56,231 nt of DNA from Bacteroidaceae bacterium (GTDB taxonomy: Bacteria; Bacteroidota; Bacteroidia; Bacteroidales; Bacteroidaceae): NCBI GenBank assembly GCA_017556045.1, contig JAFZFF010000072.1, forward strand, positions 1 to 56,231. Direction: 5' to 3'. The notes below the pieces were generated by a model. That model did no database searches. It saw nothing but the letters and a program-made list of their open reading frames with translations, and was not told where the DNA came from. Positions 1 through 10,000 of this stretch are shown here, piece after piece (the first letter of the stretch is position 1; every line of letters starts with the position of its first letter). The position numbers and the translations under genes were made by a program.

Positions 1-1
1 C

Positions 2-1387
2 GAGATGAATCGCTACGGCGTACCTCAGGAGCAGTGCCGTAAGTGGGCGGTCAGCTACTTTGCCGACTACGACACGCCCGATGTGGAGGCCATCGTGCGC
101 TCCTGCTACCGCAAGGTCGACGAGCACGCCACCATCAAGCCTCGCCGCACGGCCAAGGGGGAGAGCCGATATGCGTCGGTCGAGGACATCGAGGAGTTTC
201 TCACCCACCATGTAGACCTGCGCTACAATACCGTATCGCGCATGGTAGAGATCAGATATCATGATACTACATCGTGGAAACCTTTGGAGGATAAGGACCT
301 CAACTCTCTCTGGCGCATGATGAACAAGCAGTGTGGTATGCGCGTCATCAAGGACGACATGTACTCCATCATGCGCAGCGACTATCCCGTGACCTACAAC
401 CCCTTCGAGGAGTACATACAGTCGCTCCCCGCGTGGGACGGCCAGACCGACTACATCGCCCGCCTTGCCTCCTCGGTCACCGTAGAGAGCGATGCCGATG
501 AGTGGTGCAAGGTGTTTCGCAAGTGGTTCGTGGGTTTCATCGCAGCCATCTTCAGCACCGAGGAGGTCAACCACGAGATCTTGGTCTTCATCGGCGAGCA
601 AGGCAAGTACAAGAGCACTTGGTTCTACTACTTGCTGCCCGAGGAGCTACGCCGCTACTTCCTCATCAAGCTCATGGATGGTGCCATCACCAAGGACGAC
701 CTCTTCAACATCGCCCAGTCGGGACTCGTATGCCTCGAGGAGATTGACAATATGAAGCAGAAGGAGCTCAACCAGCTCAAGGCACTCACCACCATGCGCA
801 CCATCAACGTGCGCCGTCCCTATGGGCGCTTCAATGAGGTGCTTCCCCACATCGCCTCGTTCTGTGCTACGGGCAACAACCGCTACTACCTCACCGACCG
901 CACGGCCAACCGCCGCTTCCTCACCTTCGAGGTGAAGCATATCGAGACACCCCAGGAGTATGACTACCAATACGCCGGTCTCTATGCTCAGGCCTATGCC
1001 TTGTGGCTGCAGGGCTTCCGCTACTGGTTTGACGAGAAGGAGAACCGCGCCACCAACGAGCGCAACCTGGCCTTCGAGGCTCCCGACAGCGAGTATGAGC
1101 TGGTGACCAAGTATTACCGCCGTCCCATGCAGGGCGAGCCCTGCAAGTTTCTCACCGCGAGTGATGTGCTCGAGCGCCTCAGTGCTACCATCCACGGACT
1201 CAGCGCTGTCAAGGTCGGCTTAGCATTGGGCAAACTTGGCACACCCCGCGTACGCCTCAGCGGCAGGTATGGTTACCGCCTGGTAGAGCTCACCCCTACC
1301 GACATCGAGGCACGCCAGCGCGTCCCCGACGACTACAGCGAGCAAGCAGAAAGCTCCGTAGACCAACAGACCGCACTGCCATTCTAA
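2..1387 (+). CDS. VapE-family primase/ATPase, 5'-truncated by window edge
   Basis: The visible 460 residues match the virulence-associated protein E family, a P-loop ATPase/primase-type domain found in mobile and phage-satellite DNA of Bacteroidetes. A Walker A motif GEQGKYKST lies near residue 198, and an acidic Walker-B-like LVCLEEID near residue 239. The frame is open to the first bases of the window, and the first 40 residues (GVPQEQCRKWAV) look like the end of a primase C-terminal domain. The ATG at 5 is therefore probably internal and the gene starts upstream; that is inference. The family is usually longer, with an N-terminal BT4734-like domain. Base composition is clearly GC-richer than the block that follows. 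There is no neighbour in the same transcription unit downstream. Confidence 0.85.
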   Translation, partial: EMNRYGVPQEQCRKWAVSYFADYDTPDVEAIVRSCYRKVDEHATIKPRRTAKGESRYASVEDIEEFLTHHVDLRYNTVSRMVEIRYHDTTSWKPLEDKDLNSLWRMMNKQCGMRVIKDDMYSIMRSDYPVTYNPFEEYIQSLPAWDGQTDYIARLASSVTVESDADEWCKVFRKWFVGFIAAIFSTEEVNHEILVFIGEQGKYKSTWFYYLLPEELRRYFLIKLMDGAITKDDLFNIAQSGLVCLEEIDNMKQKELNQLKALTTMRTINVRRPYGRFNEVLPHIASFCATGNNRYYLTDRTANRRFLTFEVKHIETPQEYDYQYAGLYAQAYALWLQGFRYWFDEKENRATNERNLAFEAPDSEYELVTKYYRRPMQGEPCKFLTASDVLERLSATIHGLSAVKVGLALGKLGTPRVRLSGRYGYRLVELTPTDIEARQRVPDDYSEQAESSVDQQTALPF

Positions 1388-1406
1388 CCTCACGAAAGGT
1401 GTGTAT

Positions 1407-1537
1407 AGGGTATACCTTTGCACACCTTTTTCATAACTTCCATACGCACGAAAAATAAATCCCCTTTACTATATAGTAGAGCCTAATTAATTATTTTCTA
1501 TGGGAAGTTATAGAAAACCTATACAAAGGTATACCCT
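1407..1537. repeat. Long imperfect inverted repeat carrying inward -7 boxes
   Basis: AGGGTATACCTTTG (1407-1420) is the exact reverse complement of CAAAGGTATACCCT (1524-1537). Inside these, ATAACTTCC (1433-1441) pairs exactly with GGAAGTTAT (1503-1511). The two 35-base arms surround a 61-base AT-rich loop. Each arm contains TACCTTTG, which fits the Bacteroidetes -7 box, and both copies point inward. It could be an operator, a recombinase site or the end of a mobile element; no choice can be made from sequence alone. Confidence 0.6.
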
Positions 1538-1582
1538 AAGCCTGTGGACGGACGAGAGTCTGCGCACCGTCATTGCATAATT

Positions 1583-1712
1583 AGGACATTTTCATCATCT
1601 CTTATTATATATATATAATAAAATATTTACAATGTCAAAAAAGTCCTATTTTGTCAATATAATAATAGGACTTTTTGGACTGAAAAGTCCTTGAAAAAGG
1701 TGAAATAGTCCT
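1583..1712. promoter_or_regulatory. Five AGTCCT-type boxes with perfect hairpin
   Basis: Boxes related to AAAAGTCCT occur at 1639-1647, 1683-1691 and 1704-1712 (forward) and at 1583-1592 and 1667-1675 (reverse). The pair at 1638-1650 and 1664-1676 forms a perfect 13-bp inverted repeat with a 13-base AT-rich loop. The cluster ends 90 bases before the 1122-aa secreted protein. Several spaced copies in both orientations suggest a multi-site operator. The hairpin followed by T residues could also end transcription arriving from upstream. Confidence 0.45.
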
Positions 1713-1802
1713 AACAGCCGATAGGGTATAGGAATAACTTTGCAATATGATTTAATAGTGGAAATGGGATAGACTTAATCAAACAATAAATCACAAAAAG
1801 TT

Positions 1803-4800
1803 ATGAAAAAGCATTTGTTAACACTAGTGATGTTGCTCATGGGTTCAGTGGCATGGGCACAGGGCCAAAGTGGAAGTGGATGGACAAATCCAGCGAGTGA
1901 GTATCCTGCTCATACGGTGGTGTATCTGGCAATCCAGAGTGATAATTACGATGTCTTGCACACGGATGAGGGCGCTCCTGCGTATCCCGAAGTGGCCGCT
2001 TTCGTAGGTGGCGAACTTCGTGGTTGGGCCGACACCGAAAGCCTATTAATCAGTCCAGAGGACAAGACTTCCATCTTTAATCTCCGTGTCGGTGGTACCA
2101 TTGGTACAGATGAGAATAAGGAGATAACCTTCCAAGTATACGATTCGAAGACGGGTATTGTCTATCCTTTGTCTTGTGATAATACAATCACCTGGACTGG
2201 CGATGAAACTGGTAACTACCCCTCAGAGTACTACACGATGACTTTTGAGCCAGCTACAGAACTGAAGCTGTATAATGGGGAAGTGGAGATTACTGAGCTT
2301 TCGCTCCACGTAAACGAAGAGGTATCACTCGGTGACTGCACAGCCAAGCTGGTAAACTCTGCCGGTGCTGAAGTGGAGGCTATATTCCAGGGAAAGTGGG
2401 AAATCAATGAGGTATATCCTTATGTCTCTCTTGTAGAGAGCGATGGCGCATTTACGATCAAAGGTATGCAGGAAACTCCCGATGGAGATAAAGATGAGGA
2501 GAATGACTTTGTAGAAGAGGTAATCAGTTACGTAGTAGGTTCACTTGTGGCTCCGATTTCTGTACAGGTATTGCCTGAGTACTTCCCCGTTACCAGTATC
2601 GCCATTGAAGATGTCAATTATTACTGGCCTGGTTATGGTCGACTTGTCATCACTAATGATATGGTTATCTACAATGGTGGTGAGAGTACCCCGACCAACC
2701 CCGGTGTGAAGATTGTATCGAGCAGCAACGAGGATGTAGTGGCTATCGTTGACAATACTTTGAGTTATAAATGTTTTGGCTCATCTAAAATCACTGTAGC
2801 AGCTGTTGATAACGAAGCGGTTACTACCACCTTTACCATAAACATCCTCTCAGCCCTTGAGGGAATGCGTATGGATGGTTATACTGATGATATGCCCTTT
2901 ACCTATGAAAGAAATAGTGACGATGAAGAATATATAAAGCTACCTATGCCATTGTTCGATTGGATAATGGGTGATGACGGTGATTATGTAATCGCTGAGC
3001 GCGATGAAAGATTTACAATAAGCAGTAGTGATGAATCTATCCTCCGCATAGAGGAAGATGGCCAGCAGGCTGTATCACTGAAAAAGGGTACCGTAACAGT
3101 AACCTTCACCAGCGTATACGACCCCACCAAGAGCGTCAAGCTTACAGTTATCACCACTCAACCACCCACAGGTGTAGCCATTACCCAGATTGGAGCCGTA
3201 GAAATAGGAACCGACTCACCTGTAGAACCTGTCGTTGACGTTGCCGTAGGTCAGGGTGTGACAAGCACAGTTAAAATAAATCCTGCCGATGCCGATTTCG
3301 AAAATATCGTTATTATGATTACTGATGCCGATGGTTATTCGCCTATCGATTCTGAAATTGTAACAACAGGAGATCCTATATCGAAAGGTGATGGTACCTA
3401 TGAGTTTACTTTTACATTCTTATCAGTACCTGATGGAGATGTATACCTGCAGGCTATTGTTGATGAAAATTGGAGTTGGAGTGATCGTGTACAGCTCAAC
3501 GTCATCCAAAGTGTTACGGGAATCTCTCCCATTCCTGAGACTATAGACATTTGGGTTGTCGAAGAGGATTTCGGAATGTATACCGGCGAAATCGAAGTAA
3601 CTGTTCTCCCTGAAACAGCTAACAATAAGGCACTTTCTGTAAAGACATCAGATGAGGGCATCGTGACTATAGATAAAGGTCCTTCGGAGAATATATATAT
3701 CTATACTGTACAAGGCAAGGGTACTGCCACCATTACCTTTACGAGCGATGACAATCCTTCGGTATCGGGTACGTGCGTGATTACTGTTAAGAAGAAGGTG
3801 ACATCAATCGAAGTGGAAGGCTTAGGAGAAGCACTCCATAACGATGGTGAACCTCAAACTGTTACGGTAACAATCTTACCCGAGGATGCCGACTACGATA
3901 TGGAGAAACTCAGTGCCAGCGTGACATGTAGCGACATGTATCCTGAAGACTGGGAATTTGTGGCCATAGAGGAACTCTCTGTGGAAGACAATACTGCAAT
4001 GTACTCTGTAGTCGGACGTTCACTTTGTAGCTATGTAGGAATTACATTCGAGTATGATGCTATAGAGCAAGGAGAAGGTGATATCGTTGAATATCAAACA
4101 GAGATAAGTGTACGTGAGAAAGTTTGTTTCACACCTGGTTGGAACTGGACTTCAATTATCTCTGGTTGGATTTTTGTAAATGACATGGAAGGCACCCTTG
4201 ATGAGATGCGTAGCCAATCAGCTCTGATTATTGATGACCCCGTTTGGGGACTCTTCGGCAACCTCTATGAAATGGACAATAGCCAAGCTTACAAGGTCAA
4301 AACTAAAGTAGATGCCGACAACTACGAATTTGTCGTTGGGGAGAGTATGCTTAATGAAGAAGGTAGAGTTGAAGATATTACACTTGAGCATGGATGGAAT
4401 TGGAAATCTTACCCCTACGAATATGCTTATTACGTTTCTGATATCTTCGAGGCAGAACAGTTCAATGAAGGCGATAAGATTCTTTCCAAGAATGATGGTT
4501 TTGTTACCCTAACCGAAGGTATTTGGGAAGGTAACCTTGATGTGCTCAGACCCAACCAGGGATACTTGATATACTCAACTGTAGAGACAGGTGAACAAGC
4601 TGTAGTGAATATGCCTAACCGTTATGAACTTGAGCAAGGAACCTTTGAGAATCGATCTCAGGCTCCCCAACGCGAACGATTGGTTTGGAATTATGATGGC
4701 AGTCGCTTTGCCAACACGATGGCTATTATTGGTCAAATTGATGTTCAAGATGCCGAGGACTATTCTATTGGTGCTTTTGTAGGCGATGAGTGTCGCGGAA

Positions 4801-5171
4801 AAGGAAAGTTTGTCAATGGTAAGGCCTATATCACCGCAGCTGGTGAGCCTGGCGATATGGTGACTCTGCGTCTTTATAATCAGTGGACTGGCGAGTATGT
4901 AGAGGTACTCGGAGAGGTAGCATTTACTGACATTGCAGGTTCGGTCAAGGAGCCTATCCGCTTCAGTGCTGTAGAGACAGGTGTAGACCACCTCTCAGCT
5001 GCAACTCTCACTATCCAAGCAAATGTAGCTTACGCATCTGGTGACATTCAGGTATACGATGCACAGGGTAAGCTTGTTGCCGAAGGATACCAGCGTGTTG
5101 ATTTGAATCATCTCAATCAAGGTGTATATATGGTAAAATCAGGCGACCAAAGCCGTAAGATAGTGAAGTAA
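1803..5171 (+). CDS. Large T9SS-exported protein with Ig-like (Big_2) domains
   Basis: A 1122-residue surface or secreted protein. It has a clear signal peptide (MKKHLLTLVMLLMGSVAWAQ) and a C-terminal tail of about 40 residues (VYDAQGKLVAEG ... GVYMVKSGDQSRKIVK) of the T9SS type A sorting-domain pattern. Between these lie several bacterial Ig-like Big_2 segments (about residues 260-350, 380-465 and 590-680), two GWNW-S segments (about 778 and 863), and two copies of a short AFVG(D/G)E-RG domain (about 68 and 989) common in Bacteroidetes exported proteins. Expected fate is the outer surface after T9SS cleavage. The start was chosen by the signal peptide; TAAATCACAAAAAGTT precedes it. A strong hairpin follows the stop codon, so it may be transcribed separately from the genes downstream. 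Binding partner unknown; an adhesin or structural role is inference. Confidence 0.85.
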   Translation: MKKHLLTLVMLLMGSVAWAQGQSGSGWTNPASEYPAHTVVYLAIQSDNYDVLHTDEGAPAYPEVAAFVGGELRGWADTESLLISPEDKTSIFNLRVGGTIGTDENKEITFQVYDSKTGIVYPLSCDNTITWTGDETGNYPSEYYTMTFEPATELKLYNGEVEITELSLHVNEEVSLGDCTAKLVNSAGAEVEAIFQGKWEINEVYPYVSLVESDGAFTIKGMQETPDGDKDEENDFVEEVISYVVGSLVAPISVQVLPEYFPVTSIAIEDVNYYWPGYGRLVITNDMVIYNGGESTPTNPGVKIVSSSNEDVVAIVDNTLSYKCFGSSKITVAAVDNEAVTTTFTINILSALEGMRMDGYTDDMPFTYERNSDDEEYIKLPMPLFDWIMGDDGDYVIAERDERFTISSSDESILRIEEDGQQAVSLKKGTVTVTFTSVYDPTKSVKLTVITTQPPTGVAITQIGAVEIGTDSPVEPVVDVAVGQGVTSTVKINPADADFENIVIMITDADGYSPIDSEIVTTGDPISKGDGTYEFTFTFLSVPDGDVYLQAIVDENWSWSDRVQLNVIQSVTGISPIPETIDIWVVEEDFGMYTGEIEVTVLPETANNKALSVKTSDEGIVTIDKGPSENIYIYTVQGKGTATITFTSDDNPSVSGTCVITVKKKVTSIEVEGLGEALHNDGEPQTVTVTILPEDADYDMEKLSASVTCSDMYPEDWEFVAIEELSVEDNTAMYSVVGRSLCSYVGITFEYDAIEQGEGDIVEYQTEISVREKVCFTPGWNWTSIISGWIFVNDMEGTLDEMRSQSALIIDDPVWGLFGNLYEMDNSQAYKVKTKVDADNYEFVVGESMLNEEGRVEDITLEHGWNWKSYPYEYAYYVSDIFEAEQFNEGDKILSKNDGFVTLTEGIWEGNLDVLRPNQGYLIYSTVETGEQAVVNMPNRYELEQGTFENRSQAPQRERLVWNYDGSRFANTMAIIGQIDVQDAEDYSIGAFVGDECRGKGKFVNGKAYITAAGEPGDMVTLRLYNQWTGEYVEVLGEVAFTDIAGSVKEPIRFSAVETGVDHLSAATLTIQANVAYASGDIQVYDAQGKLVAEGYQRVDLNHLNQGVYMVKSGDQSRKIVK

Positions 5172-5180
5172 CATAGACAA

Positions 5181-5217
5181 GGGCTTGCAGAAGCAAAAAA
5201 CAGGCTTCTGCAAGCTC
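5181..5217 (+). terminator. Intrinsic terminator or attenuator
   Basis: A 14-bp stem, GGGCTTGCAGAAGC (5181-5194) with GCTTCTGCAAGCTC (5204-5217), has one G-T wobble and a 9-base loop, and is followed by TTATATT. It lies 9 bases after the 1122-aa gene and 22 bases before the next start codon. There is no promoter-like sequence in those 22 bases, so partial read-through is likely if the genes are co-expressed. Confidence 0.7.
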
Positions 5218-5239
5218 TTATATTCTAACAAGACAAATT

Positions 5240-7054
5240 ATGAACAAGAGGCCGATAATACTACTTTTGTGCATTCTCCTAAGCGCCAATGCTCGTATGG
5301 CTGCTCAGGATATTGCATCCATAGCGAAGAGCGACCCCCTCATTATCTCTGGCGCTATAGGTACTCAAAATACTTTCTATCACACATCTGGTGGCTATGG
5401 CTATGCTTCGCCACTATCGACCTCATTGTATGCTAACTTAAATATCAATGTGTACGGTATAAGTATGCCGTTTTCTTTCTATTATACGGGCGACAACACT
5501 TCATTCAGCTATCCGAGGTTTTCATTCAATATAAGTCCTACCTATAAGGGATGGACTCTCCATATGGGACAACGCACAATGTCGTTCAGTCCCTATACCT
5601 TTACCATGCCGTTTAATGGTGTGGGGGTCGAGTATCGCTCACAAAAAGCGGGTCTGCGTTTCGGTGCTTTCTATGGAACACTGCGCAAGGCCGTTAACGT
5701 CGATCCTACCGACCCAGTTGCACGTAATCCGAGCTACCATCGTACAGGTATGGGCTTGAAGATAGGTTACGGAAGCTATAGTAGTTATATAGATCTTTAT
5801 GTGTTCCGTGGTAAGGATGACCTCAACTCTATCAGCAAATATTGGCACGACCAACTCTTCGCTCAGGAGAATGTTGCCGTCGGCCTACGCACTCGTCTGG
5901 CCTTAGGAAATCACTTTTCGTTCAGTGGTAACCTGGGTACTTCAGTGTTTACAACTGACCTTACTTCTGAAATTCCTGATATCGAGCTGACCGATAAATA
6001 TGGCAAATATTATGACATACGTATGAGTTCGCTCGCCCGTTTTGCCGGTGATGTGGCATTCAGCACGAACTGGAAGCATTTCTCCGCTTCTCTCTACTAC
6101 CGACTCATCCAGCCCGACTACACCTCGTTGGGCGTATCCTATATTACCAACAATATGCAGAGTATTGGAGTCAACGCAGGCACTAATCTCGGACGCTTCT
6201 CAATGAACGGTAACTTCAGTGTGCAGAATGATAATCTCAATGGCGAGCAATTGTACACTACACGTGGTTACGTATATTCTGCCAATGCCTCCCTCCCCTT
6301 GGAGTGCGGAATTCATTTGGCTGCTAATTACAACGGCTATACACAAAAGCAGTATGATGGAGCTGCAATAGTGCAAGACAGCAGCCGTGTATATCGTGTG
6401 ACTAATAGTTTCTCGTTCTCACCTTCGTATGAGTTTAGCAATAAATATACCTATAATAACATCTCTCTCTCTGCAAACTATACTCGTAATGACGACCTTA
6501 ATCCTTTCGCTACAGGTGAGAGCGATGTCCAGACATTAGCAATTGGTGCAGGTTATAATATTTCGGTCATTCCTATTGAGACGGGCTTTGCACTCAATTA
6601 TAGCCACCAGCAGTCCGAAGGATATGGCTCTAAGTACAGCACCGATGTCTACTCATTGACAAGTTCGCGAGCCTTCCTCGAATCGCGAGGTCTCAACGCT
6701 TCGCTGACTCTTTCGCTTATCAATAATTCGATGGATGGCAATGGGAATAATCTATCGATGGGTGGCAATATGAGTCTCTCCTATACACTGCTTAAGGTAC
6801 ATAGCTTCTCTTTTATGGCAAGCTATAATCGTTATGTGAATTCGAATATCGTAGAGGAACAATACCTGCCCCAACAGCGCAGTCATGATATCATGTGCTC
6901 ATTGAGCTACAACTATACATTCTCGGCCTTGTCCATTAAACGACAAACGGAGGAGGCCTTGAAGGGTGACAAAAAGAAATACATCATTACTTCTGATTTT
7001 ACCAAGAAGAGGAGTAGTGAGGAAAAACGTAAAATGGGAGGACCTAGATTATGA
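5240..7054 (+). CDS. Predicted outer-membrane beta-barrel protein
   Basis: 604 residues with a signal peptide (MNKRPIILLLCILLSANARMAAQ). The rest is made of alternating amphipathic strands rich in Tyr, Ser, Asn and Gly (for example FSFSGNLGTSVF, HFSASLYYRLI, FSFMASYNRYV), as in outer-membrane barrels, and no long hydrophobic helix. The last 40 residues are Lys/Arg-rich (KKKYIITSDFTKKRSSEEKRK), an unusual periplasmic or cytosol-facing style of tail for a barrel. The stop codon overlaps the next start (ATGA), so it is translationally coupled to the 3181-aa giant gene. A role as anchor or export partner for that protein is inference from coupling. No enzyme or transporter family was recognised. 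Confidence 0.7.
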   Translation: MNKRPIILLLCILLSANARMAAQDIASIAKSDPLIISGAIGTQNTFYHTSGGYGYASPLSTSLYANLNINVYGISMPFSFYYTGDNTSFSYPRFSFNISPTYKGWTLHMGQRTMSFSPYTFTMPFNGVGVEYRSQKAGLRFGAFYGTLRKAVNVDPTDPVARNPSYHRTGMGLKIGYGSYSSYIDLYVFRGKDDLNSISKYWHDQLFAQENVAVGLRTRLALGNHFSFSGNLGTSVFTTDLTSEIPDIELTDKYGKYYDIRMSSLARFAGDVAFSTNWKHFSASLYYRLIQPDYTSLGVSYITNNMQSIGVNAGTNLGRFSMNGNFSVQNDNLNGEQLYTTRGYVYSANASLPLECGIHLAANYNGYTQKQYDGAAIVQDSSRVYRVTNSFSFSPSYEFSNKYTYNNISLSANYTRNDDLNPFATGESDVQTLAIGAGYNISVIPIETGFALNYSHQQSEGYGSKYSTDVYSLTSSRAFLESRGLNASLTLSLINNSMDGNGNNLSMGGNMSLSYTLLKVHSFSFMASYNRYVNSNIVEEQYLPQQRSHDIMCSLSYNYTFSALSIKRQTEEALKGDKKKYIITSDFTKKRSSEEKRKMGGPRL

Positions 7055-10000
7055 AAGCCAGACGTATATATATCCTTTTAGTATTGTTTGTTTTAACTGT
7101 CATACACTCTTCTGTATCGGCACAGCAGGCACATGTTAATGTAACTCGTTTGCAGAACCCTTTGCCTCCACAAATTTCAACCTATTATGAAAATCCTGGA
7201 CGTTTCTTCTCTGTCTCAGTTACTAATACTGATACAAAGATCCCTATACCTGTACGTTTGGAATTTTCATTGGTAGGTCCCATTGATGGTGGAGCAGATA
7301 TCTGGCCTGCATCAAGTAGTTCATACTTTATGCTGACAGGAAAACAAAGTCTTCCTACTGGCTTTATCATAGCGCCGGGACAGACCCGCTACATCAGCAG
7401 TATGGAACTCAGTCAGCATATGATGTCTTATCCCAGCTCATCATATTATGCCGGTGGTGCCATCAGTACAGCTATGACTAGTGCTAAGGAGGGTGTTTTC
7501 GGTCTATTGGACGAGGGACATTATGGAATCAAGATGATAGCCAAAACAAATTACGATGGCGAAGCTGGAGATATTATTGGTGAATCAACCTGTTTCTTTG
7601 ACATCTGTTATTCGGCTACAGCTCCCTCTTTCACCAATCCACAACCGGAAGGGTTTGATTTTTCGTCTGAATATGACGTCATTCGTTTCCCGACTGAGTA
7701 TGCCCATTTCGAATGGACAATACCTCAATTCAATATACAGTCACTGGCAAGAAACCGACAGTTCTCATACGAGTTCAAACTCTATCGCATGCTGCCCAAT
7801 CAGTCGCCAGAAGAAGCGGTAGCCAGTAACGGTATAGCTTTCCAGCAACCTGGTTTGTTAACCCCATTCTGTAATATTCCCTATAATATAGTGGAAAACC
7901 TTAGACGTGGTGGAACCAAACATTTTGTTGCGCAAGTCACAGCTACGCCTGTAGTTTCGGATGCACACAACCCTGACTATACCTTGATCAACAATAATGG
8001 CAAGAGCGCACTCATGGTGCTGAAATTCGCCGATGACGACACGGATAATAGTGGCGTGGTAGATAATGGACTTGTCATTGATAAAGGAGATGTCGGTGAA
8101 CAGGATTTCAAGGTGACAGTTGAACCGAAGTTTACCAAACTTACGAACGAACTTGCGCCCTATTTTGAGACCCCTGCAAAGCTCTTCCGTCTCACAATTG
8201 AGAACAAAACCACTGAGGATCGTACAATATCTGTACTCCTTCAGTTCTTCAAGGATAATTGGGGAGTATGCCCTTCGCCCAATATGCAACATTCGACCAA
8301 GTCGCTGACTATCATGGCTGGAGAGACGCTGACACTTTCCGACGAACAGCTCAACGATCTGGCTGGTGGATACGATTATGACGATGTCATTGCTTTCAAA
8401 GCCAAAACAGGTTTTATCATAGGAAAGCCTGCTCAAAATACTTTCCCGGGCACAGATTATACGGTGTCGGCTCGCATATGTAAGTTCACAGGTAAGCCCG
8501 TATTGCGTGAAGAGGTGTATGGAAGCGCTCGTGCTGATTTTATCACCGATGGTGAAGTGAATACTGACGATATATTCAAGATAACTTTTGAGAGTCGCAT
8601 TGATCCTATTCCGACCAATGTCACAACGCTTTTCACTCAACCATCGCGTCACTTTACTGCCCGCATTGAGAATCTAAGCAATATCCCTTATGACTTGCGT
8701 CCAACACTACATTACAAGCTATTGGGAGACACCATCTATACGGGAGGATATGCTGATCGTTTTCGCGAATCATTGCATGTCGAGCCTGGAGAAGTTCTCG
8801 AGCTCAGTGATATGAGTTTCAATGAAATGTGTGGAGGATTCACTGAGATCTTTAAGATCTATGATAATGGAGAACGTATAGATACTGTTCGGGATTTCAG
8901 TACCGTACTCCCTGCTCCTGATGGTAATTTAGTGGAATTGGCTCTGTATGATGCAAAAATATTAAGTGAACTCTATCCCGAAGATAAGGATTATGCATCC
9001 AAGGCATCTCTGCAACATGCTTATGTCGAACTATCCTCATCGGCTTCAGCATTTATGGGTGACGTTGATGTTACGATTACTCCGAAGAGTGCCCAAATGC
9101 CGGGGAATATCGGCGCATACTTCAACAAGACTTCTCAGCTCTTTGAGGTGACGCTAACCAATACGACTAATCGTATGCTTAAAGTTTCGCCACGTCTACT
9201 ATATATGTTAGGCGATAATAGTAGCATACAGAAGGTAAATGGTACACCATATGCACAGTACTACATAGCATTGAAACCTCGTGATAGTTATACACTTACA
9301 GAGGATGACCATCGTACTTTCTTTACGAGCACAAGCATACTCAGTTATACTGTGGATGATAAGGACCAGTTCGCTGAGATCCCAGATACCATTCAGATAG
9401 TCCCCAATTTCTTCAACGACGAAGATAACATTATATCATTTGATGAAGAGAACTTAGCCCATATTGATGTTTTTGACTATGATCTTCTGCAAATGGATAA
9501 GGAAAACCCCTCCGATGCAATCAGAGGTAAGGGAGATTGCGAGTTCATGTCATCTTCAGAGTATCAACTCTACGACGTCAATGTTAATGTTACACCACTG
9601 ATGAATCCGATGCCTGGTGATGGTAATGCTTACGCGAAATTACCTGGTAAATTGTTTGGCATAACACTCACCAACAATACGGATCAGCCAATTCGAGGTA
9701 TCCCCTCCATCCGATACAAATTTAAGGATAAGACATATGTATACTCGCCTTTGGTCGAACAATATGGAGAAGAATACTATTTATTGGAGCCGAAAGCAAA
9801 GATAACATTACCTGCGACTGACTTTACTCGTCTAGCTGGTGGTGATCGTATGATTCGTACAGGTGGTGAGACTACTCGCGACACATTGGATACGCTTGAC
9901 GGAATACTTGACCTGGAAAACGAGAATAGTGTTTGTGTTTTATTGGTAGACTACGACACCCTAAAGGTGCTTGCCGAGGAGAATCCTGATAATATGGCAC

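Larger units (their letters stand above)
1388..1802. other. 415-bp intergenic regulatory region
   Basis: No ORF worth keeping. It holds a long imperfect inverted repeat (1407-1537), then an AT-rich stretch with a run of TA repeats near 1605-1625, then a set of AGTCCT-type boxes including a perfect 13-bp hairpin (1583-1712). A promoter-like TAACTTTG at 1735-1742 lies 60 bases ahead of the next start codon, without a clear -33 partner. The sequence changes here from the GC-rich VapE gene to the AT-richer accessory block, so it may be a junction. Confidence 0.6.

Noticed and set aside
647-1195. 182-codon minus-strand ORF
   Set aside because: Shadow of the VapE gene; composition typical of antisense frames.
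7858-8652. 264-codon minus-strand ORF
   Set aside because: Lies fully inside the 3181-aa gene on the other strand; Ile/Arg/Cys-rich and without motifs.
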